From an uncultured Clostridia bacterium (GTDB lineage: Bacteria; Bacillota; Clostridia; TANB77; CAG-508): 9,910 nucleotides of DNA. Below, in pieces: positions 5,735 through 9,910 of the stretch (positions within the stretch are counted from its first letter, which is position 1; every line of letters begins with the position of its first letter). Made by a program: the position numbers and the translations under genes. The stretch is taken from the NCBI GenBank assembly GCA_944389715.1, contig CALXNI010000100.1:1-9910 (forward strand). The letters are read 5' to 3'. The notes below the pieces were generated by a model. The model saw only the letters and a program-made list of their open reading frames with translations, searched no databases and was not told the DNA's origin.

Positions 5735-6793
5735 ATGGTTAAAAGAAATGAAACAAGAAAAATATTTGTTGGAGATGTACAGATAGGTGGCCAAGAAAAA
5801 GTAGTTATTCAATCTATGACAAATACAAAAACAAAAGATGTAAAATCAACAGTAGAACAAATTTTAAGGTTAGAAGAAGCTGGCTGCGAAATTATAAGAG
5901 TAGCATGCCTAGATATAGAAGATGCAAAAGCAATAAAAGAAATAAAAAAACAAATACATATACCAATAGTATCAGATATACATTTTGACTACAGAATAGC
6001 TTTAGAGGCAGCAAAATCAGGTGTGGATAAAATAAGAATTAATCCAGGAAATATTGGATCAAATGATAGAGTAAAAGCAGTTGTTGATATCTGCAAGGAA
6101 AGAAATATTCCAATTAGAATTGGAGTAAACAGTGGATCACTTCCAAAAGATATTTTACAAAGAGATGGAAAGCCAACAGCTAAAGGAATGGTAGAAGCGG
6201 GACTAAGACACATAAAAATATTAGAAGACTTAAATTTTTTTGATATAGCATTATCTTTAAAAGCATCATCATTAGATTTATGTATAGAGAGCTATAAAGA
6301 AGCTGCAAATACAATTGACTACCCGCTACATTTAGGAGTAACACATGCAGGAACAGAATTTAGTGGAACTGTAAGTTCTAGTATTGGACTTGGAGTACTA
6401 TTAAGAGAAGGAATAGGAAATACAATGAGAGTATCACTATCTGCAGATCCAGTAAAAGAAATAAAAGTTGCAAAGGAAATATTAAAAGATTGTAATTTAT
6501 ATAATGAGGCACCTACACTTATTGCTTGTCCTACATGTGGAAGAATACAATATGATTTAATCCCAATTGCAAATGAAATAGAAGAATTTTTACAAACTAT
6601 AAAAAAACCTATTACTGTTGCAGTTATGGGATGTGGAGTAAACGGACCAAATGAAGCAAGACATGCAGATATAGGAATAGCAGGAGGAATAAAAGAAGGA
6701 CTTTTATTTAAAAAAGGAGAAATTATAAAAAAAGTAAAACAAGAAGATATAGTTAATGTATTAAAAGAAGAAATATTAAAAATGATTAATTAA
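5735..6793 (+). CDS. ispG: 4-hydroxy-3-methylbut-2-en-1-yl diphosphate synthase (IspG/GcpE)
   Basis: Reduces the cyclic diphosphate MEcPP to HMBPP, the penultimate step of MEP-pathway isoprenoid synthesis, using a [4Fe-4S] cluster in the cytoplasm. The protein has 352 residues, the compact bacterial form without the plant-type insert. The N-terminal TIM barrel shows VIQSMTNT (24-31), VSDIHFD (79-85) and RINPGN (101-106). The C-terminal cluster domain has C265 and C268 in CPTCGR, C300 in MGCGVNGPNE, and E307, which is the expected three-Cys plus Glu ligand set. The ATG at 5735 has AAGGGG as ribosome binding site at good spacing and gives the usual start VKRNETRKI. It leads a probable operon: ispH begins 27 bases after its stop, and a 12-base palindrome overlaps the stop codon. 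Function is secure. Confidence 0.97.
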   Translation: MVKRNETRKIFVGDVQIGGQEKVVIQSMTNTKTKDVKSTVEQILRLEEAGCEIIRVACLDIEDAKAIKEIKKQIHIPIVSDIHFDYRIALEAAKSGVDKIRINPGNIGSNDRVKAVVDICKERNIPIRIGVNSGSLPKDILQRDGKPTAKGMVEAGLRHIKILEDLNFFDIALSLKASSLDLCIESYKEAANTIDYPLHLGVTHAGTEFSGTVSSSIGLGVLLREGIGNTMRVSLSADPVKEIKVAKEILKDCNLYNEAPTLIACPTCGRIQYDLIPIANEIEEFLQTIKKPITVAVMGCGVNGPNEARHADIGIAGGIKEGLLFKKGEIIKKVKQEDIVNVLKEEILKMIN

Positions 6794-6803
6794 ATTGTAA
6801 TTT
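6792..6803. repeat. 12-base palindromic motif AAATTGTAATTT between ispG and ispH
   Basis: Exact copy whose first bases form the end of the ispG TAA stop codon. It occupies nearly half of the 27-base gap before ispH, ending seven bases before the ispH Shine-Dalgarno sequence. Confidence 0.6.
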
Positions 6804-6820
6804 AAAATTAGGAGAATAAC

Positions 6821-7672
6821 ATGGAAATTATCGTAGGTAAAACAGCGGGATTTTGTTTTGGTGTATCAAATGCTGTTAACAAAACAGAAGAATTATTAAA
6901 AACAAAAAAAAATATTTTTTGTTTAGGAGAGTTAGTACATAATAAGCAAGTAACTAACGATTTGATTAGTAAAGGATTAACTATTATTAACAACATAGAA
7001 GAAGCAAAACAAAATGTTATTATACGAGCACATGGAGTAACAAAAGAGACTTATGATAAAGCAAAAGAGTTAAATTTAGAAGTATTAGATTTAACATGCC
7101 CAAAAGTTTTAAAAATCCATAATATTGTAGAAGAATATTCAAATAAAGGATATTACATATTTTTAATTGGACAAAAAGAACATCCAGAAGTAATTGGAAC
7201 AATTAGTTATTGCGGAAAAAACGCAGATATAATCGAAAAAAAAGAAGAAATTAAAGAAAAACTTAAAAAATTTTATACTTCTAATATAAATAAACTATTA
7301 GTATTAGCACAAACCACATTTAGCGTAGAAAAATTTAATAATATAGTAACAGAATTAAAAGAACAAATAAATAATAAGAATATAGAAATAGAAGTAAAAA
7401 AAACTATTTGTGACGCTACAAGACTAAGGCAAGAGGAGGCAAGTAAAATCGCTAAGCTTGTAGATATAATGATAATAATAGGTGGAAAGAATAGCTCGAA
7501 TACAAATAAATTATATCAAATATCTAAACAATATTGTAAAAATTCTATATTAATAGAAACAAAAGATGAACTAGATAAAGAATATGTAAAAAAGTTCCAA
7601 AAAGTAGGAATTATTGCAGGAGCATCTACATCACAAAAAAGTATAGATTCAGTAGTTGAAATGCTAAATTAA
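6821..7672 (+). CDS. ispH: 4-hydroxy-3-methylbut-2-enyl diphosphate reductase (IspH/LytB)
   Basis: Converts HMBPP, the product of the preceding gene, to IPP and DMAPP with a [4Fe-4S] cluster, which is the last step of the MEP pathway. The protein has 283 residues, the normal length of a stand-alone IspH; it is not fused to the S1 domains seen in some Clostridia. Cluster cysteines are C12 (AGFCFGV), C93 (LTCPKV) and C197 (TICDATRLRQ). Substrate-binding residues are visible: H40 in ELVHN, H71 in RAHG, H121 and E123 in KEHPEV, T165-T166 in QTT, GGKNSSNT (221-228) and GAST (267-270). The residue after GAST is Ser rather than the more usual Pro. The ATG at 6821 has GGAG (6811-6814) six bases upstream. 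It is probably cotranscribed with ispG. Confidence 0.97.
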   Translation: MEIIVGKTAGFCFGVSNAVNKTEELLKTKKNIFCLGELVHNKQVTNDLISKGLTIINNIEEAKQNVIIRAHGVTKETYDKAKELNLEVLDLTCPKVLKIHNIVEEYSNKGYYIFLIGQKEHPEVIGTISYCGKNADIIEKKEEIKEKLKKFYTSNINKLLVLAQTTFSVEKFNNIVTELKEQINNKNIEIEVKKTICDATRLRQEEASKIAKLVDIMIIIGGKNSSNTNKLYQISKQYCKNSILIETKDELDKEYVKKFQKVGIIAGASTSQKSIDSVVEMLN

Positions 7673-7684
7673 ATATGATAAAAT
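7656..7684 (+). promoter_or_regulatory. Candidate promoter for the sortase gene
   Basis: TTGAAA (7656-7661), a 17-base spacer and TAAAAT (7679-7684) with an extended TGA (7676-7678). The -35 lies inside the last codons of ispH. This layout is the same as the purD promoter, and it would let the sortase be expressed apart from ispG-ispH. Confidence 0.6.
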
Positions 7685-7718
7685 AATAATGTATATTATA
7701 CAAAGAAAGGGATAATAA

Positions 7719-8489
7719 ATGAATCAAATTCTTATTTCTGAAAAATTATATGTAACACCAGAATTAAAAAAGAAAAAAAAGATATTTAGATTTGAATTCT
7801 TTTTATCTGTTTTTTTGTTATGCATATTGTCTTCATATGCAATATATGCAGAGTATGATAGAAATAAAAGCGAAGAAGTTTCAAAACAAATATTAGAGGG
7901 TATTAATTATAGTAGTGAAGAACAAACATCCTCAGATACAGGTGCTGTAAGAGTAGAGGATGATGTAATAGTTGTAATATTAAATCAAGCCTTAGAAAAC
8001 AATGAAGAAGTAAATATAGATGAATTAGTAGATGAAATACCAGTAGAACAAGAATATCAAGTTCAAGTTGCAAGTGATGGGTCAGAATATTATGCAATAG
8101 GAGAAATAAATATTCCATCTATAAATGTAAATTATCCAATAATAGCAGCAGATAATTTAGATAATATAGACACACTCTTAAAAATATCAATTTGTAAGTT
8201 TCATGGACCTAATCCAAATGAAATTGGGAATTTATGCTTAGTTGGTCATAACTATAAAAATTCCAAATTTTTTAGTAAGGTTCCAAATTTAAATATAGGA
8301 GATATTATTGAAATTAAAGACCTAAGTGGAACAACACTTGAGTATGCTGTATATGATAAATTCATTGTTGAGCCAGATGATGTTGCATGTACATCACAAT
8401 TAACTGATGGTAAAAAGGAAATAACATTAATTACATGCACAAATGATAATAAACAAAGACATATAATAAAAGCAAGAGAAGTAATATAA
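7719..8489 (+). CDS. Membrane-anchored sortase (cysteine transpeptidase)
   Basis: Sortases cut a C-terminal sorting signal in secreted proteins and link them to the cell wall or to pilin subunits outside the membrane. The protein has 256 residues. It has a short cytoplasmic Lys-rich start (about 1-22), one membrane helix (about 23-44), and an acidic low-complexity stalk (about 50-125). The catalytic domain follows, beginning at IGEINIPSINVNYPI (127-141). The triad is visible: H177 in LVGHNYKNSKFF, C240 in ITLITCTND, and R247 in QRHIIKARE. The N-terminal anchor, GHxY context and TLxTC strand resemble small class D or B-type enzymes; I cannot assign the class firmly. The ATG at 7719 has AAAGGGA upstream. 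No LPxTG-type substrate is encoded nearby, so it may be a housekeeping sortase or serve distant substrates. It follows ispH by 46 bases with its own candidate promoter. Confidence 0.92.
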   Translation: MNQILISEKLYVTPELKKKKKIFRFEFFLSVFLLCILSSYAIYAEYDRNKSEEVSKQILEGINYSSEEQTSSDTGAVRVEDDVIVVILNQALENNEEVNIDELVDEIPVEQEYQVQVASDGSEYYAIGEINIPSINVNYPIIAADNLDNIDTLLKISICKFHGPNPNEIGNLCLVGHNYKNSKFFSKVPNLNIGDIIEIKDLSGTTLEYAVYDKFIVEPDDVACTSQLTDGKKEITLITCTNDNKQRHIIKAREVI

Positions 8490-8586
8490 ATTGTAATTTA
8501 GAGATTAGATGTTAGAGGTTGGAGATTAGAATGTAGGGGCGGGCCTTGTGTCCGCCCAACGCTCTTAATCATACAACCCCCAATTT
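8488..8586. repeat. Composite intergenic repeat: 12-mer palindrome, GAGRTTR heptads, GC hairpin
   Basis: This element fills nearly the whole sortase-galM gap. It starts with AAATTGTAATTT (8488-8499), which overlaps the sortase stop codon. Five heptads of the form GAGRTTR or close variants follow (8501-8535). Then comes a GC hairpin, GGGCGG/CCGCCC (8537-8542 and 8552-8557), that could extend by two pairs in RNA. The right end, CAATTT (8581-8586), mirrors the first six bases of the left end, suggesting an element of about 99 bases with short inverted ends. It lies between convergent genes and may weaken read-through, but there is no U-tract. The same modules recur at 9717-9810. Confidence 0.75.
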
Positions 8587-8587
8587 T

Positions 8588-9641
8588 TTAATATATAAAT
8601 TTATAAATAGTAGTAGTTTTATACTCTTTATTAGCTTTTAAAACAGGAGAGAAAAAATTAGGTTGATTCATACTATCAGGAAGAAAACCTGTTTCTAAAC
8701 AAATTCCACTTCTATTTTTATATAAACAATTTTCTTTTCCAACCACTTTATTATTTTCAATAAAATTCCCAGCATAGAACTGAACACCAATGCAATCAGT
8801 ATATACCTCCATAGTTCTACCACTATTTTCATCTGATAAAATTGCAATCTTTTCTATTCCAGAACATTTTTTGTTTATTACATAAGAATGATCATATCCA
8901 CCAGTAAAATGTAATTGCTCAAAATCAGCATTTATTTCATCACCAATTTTTTTAGGTTTTCTAAAATCCATTGGAGTATTTGCTACATCTTGTAATTCTC
9001 CAGTTGGAATAAGTTCGTTATCTACAGTAACAAACTTATCTGCATTTATATATAACATATGTTCCATTGCAGTTCCGCATGTTATGTCCTGACAAATTAA
9101 AATAACTGTGGTTAGTCATATTTGCTATAGTATCTTTATCAGAAAATCCATTGTATTCAATTTTTAATTCATTATCATCACTTAAGGTATATGTTACAGT
9201 TATATTAAACTCACCAGGAAAGCCTTGATCTCCGTCCGGACTAATTAAATTAAAAGAAACAGAATTGCTATTTTCATTAAAAGAATAGTTCCATAATCTT
9301 TTGTTATATGGGTTAAACCCGCTATGCAAATTATTTTTTTCTCTTTCATTTTTATCTAGATTATAAGTTATTCCATTTAGAACAAAACTAGCATTTTTGA
9401 CCCTATTGCTGTTTCTACCAATAGTTGAGCCAAAATAGCAAATATCATTTGTAAAATATTTTTCTAATGTATCAAAACCTAAAACAACATCATCTACTTT
9501 TCCGTTTTTATCAGGAACAAATAGAGAAACAAGTATTGCTCCGAAGTTAGTAAGTTTTGCCAATAATCCATTTGAATTTGTTATAGTGAATAGCTTAACT
9601 GTATTATTTTCAAATTTTCCAAAATCTGATATTTCAATCAT
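8588..9641 (-). pseudogene. galM: Aldose 1-epimerase (galactose mutarotase) interrupted by a one-base frameshift
   Basis: Interconverts alpha and beta anomers of aldoses such as galactose and glucose. The reading frame begins at ATG 9641, with AGGAGG just upstream, and is intact through NHSYFNLSGHN. It then breaks near 9080, where one extra base (A on the minus strand) separates AAC from TGC. Removing it gives a continuous 350-residue protein, a normal GalM length. Catalytic landmarks survive on both sides: R76 in GRN, H106 in NNLHSG, H178 in TNHSYFNL, then D250 in GGYDHSY and E316 in CLETGFLPDS (joined numbering). The usual residues after LET (often QHF) are GFL here. The second part has an internal ATG but no convincing ribosome binding site. 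No slippery sequence is seen at the break, so a recent mutation or a sequencing error is likelier than programmed frameshifting. Confidence 0.9.
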
Positions 9642-9673
9642 AAAATACCTCCTATAATTTATTAGATAATATA

Positions 9674-9702
9674 TAGATAACATATAATATAATAATTATC
9701 AA
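9674..9702 (-). promoter_or_regulatory. Weak candidate promoter for galM
   Basis: Minus strand TTGATA (9697-9702), a 17-base spacer and TATCTA (9674-9679), with TG one base before the -10. The region is so AT-rich that other -10 choices exist. Position relative to the gene is reasonable. Confidence 0.35.
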
Positions 9703-9716
9703 TTGTTTTGTTGTAT

Positions 9717-9810
9717 AAATTGTAATTTGTTGTTTAGAGATTAGAGATTAGAGGTTGGAGGTTAGAAATTAATTGCAAACGTTGTAGGGGCGGGCCTTGT
9801 GTCCGCCCGA
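9717..9810. repeat. Composite intergenic repeat, second copy: 12-mer palindrome, heptads, GC hairpin
   Basis: AAATTGTAATTT (9717-9728) is followed by five GAGRTTR-like heptads (9737-9771). A linker, AATTGCAAACGTTGTAGGGG, comes next, and then the hairpin GGGCGG/CCGCCC (9788-9793 and 9803-9808). Module order matches 8488-8586, but the linker is added. The same linker, with T for C, opens the double-hairpin repeats at 1 and 9812, so the two hairpin types are versions of one modular element. It lies upstream of galM. Confidence 0.8.
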
Positions 9811-9811
9811 T

Positions 9812-9910
9812 ACAAAATAATTGCAAATGTTGTAGGGGTCGCCGCCCACGGCGACCCGCATATCAATATTTTAGGGTCGCCCAGGGGTGCGACCCCTACA
9901 GATTTAAAAT
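9812..9910. repeat. GC-rich double-hairpin intergenic repeat, copy 2
   Basis: Direct repeat of positions 1-100 with two differences: a T for A just before the second hairpin, and one T fewer after the final CCCCTACAG. It is joined head to tail to the GGGCGG-type hairpin at 9785-9810, making a tandem of two hairpin modules. It runs off the window edge, so its right boundary is not visible. Confidence 0.85.

Noticed and set aside
7903..8118. Leu-rich minus-strand open frame within the sortase gene
   Set aside because: It is the complement of the acidic stalk region; the apparent hydrophobicity comes from antisense reading and no start signal is seen.
9075..9085. Programmed frameshift in galM
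   Set aside because: No slippery heptamer, downstream structure or internal Shine-Dalgarno sequence is seen, and GalM is not known to need frameshifting.
9642..9683. Upstream start at 9683 for galM
   Set aside because: It would include the AGGAGG ribosome binding site within the coding region; ATG 9641 begins the typical GalM N-terminus.
1..9910. A circular element closed through the terminal direct repeats
   Set aside because: The two copies differ by a substitution and a deletion, and no replication, integration or conjugation gene is present. Repeat-bounded linear sequence is simpler.

Overview
The window is low-GC Bacillota DNA, most likely from a Clostridia-like gut or host-associated lineage. 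The reasons are very AT-rich sequence, heavy use of ATA and AGA codons, AGGAGG-type ribosome binding sites, TTGACA/TATAAT-type promoters, a Gram-positive sortase, and the bacterial MEP isoprenoid pathway. TGG codes for Trp and TGA serves as a stop (at 1940-1942), so the code is standard and the organism is not a mycoplasma. The species cannot be named from this sequence.

Layout, left to right. (1) 1-100: a GC-rich double-hairpin repeat that recurs almost unchanged at the right edge (9812-9910). (2) 144-680 (+): family 4 Fe-S uracil-DNA glycosylase. It ends tail to tail, with a 4-base overlap, against 677-1804 (-), an unrecognised protein with an HExxH zinc-peptidase motif and a TTG start. (3) 1940-2461 (-): a small protein that looks like a YgjP/DUF45 zincin whose zinc ligands have all been replaced. 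It has a strong promoter, a LexA-like box and a G7 tract in its leader. (4) 2641-3942 (+): a divergent, stand-alone PurD. (5) 3957-5591 (-): a 544-residue unrecognised protein with four degenerate W-x2-K-Y helical units and six 15-residue Pro/Glu repeats. (6) 5735-8489 (+): ispG, ispH and a membrane-anchored sortase. (7) 8588-9641 (-): aldose 1-epimerase (galM) split by a single extra base. (8) 9717-9910: a composite repeat made of heptads and GC hairpins.

How the genes relate. IspG and IspH are the last two steps of the MEP pathway, are 27 bases apart and probably share a transcript. The sortase follows 46 bases later but has its own good candidate promoter inside the end of ispH. The other genes are mostly single-gene transcription units in alternating orientation. 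Two divergent promoter regions (2515-2600 and 5608-5705) and two convergent junctions (about 678 and 3948) separate them.

The most unusual content is the zinc-less YgjP-like protein with its possible SOS-type operator, the W-x2-K-Y repeat protein, the divergent PurD, and a family of intergenic repeats. That repeat family consists of a 12-base palindrome (six copies, all intergenic), GAGRTTR heptads and GC-rich hairpins. I see no complete new defence, toxin or mobile system here, and no transposase, integrase, CRISPR array or RNA gene.
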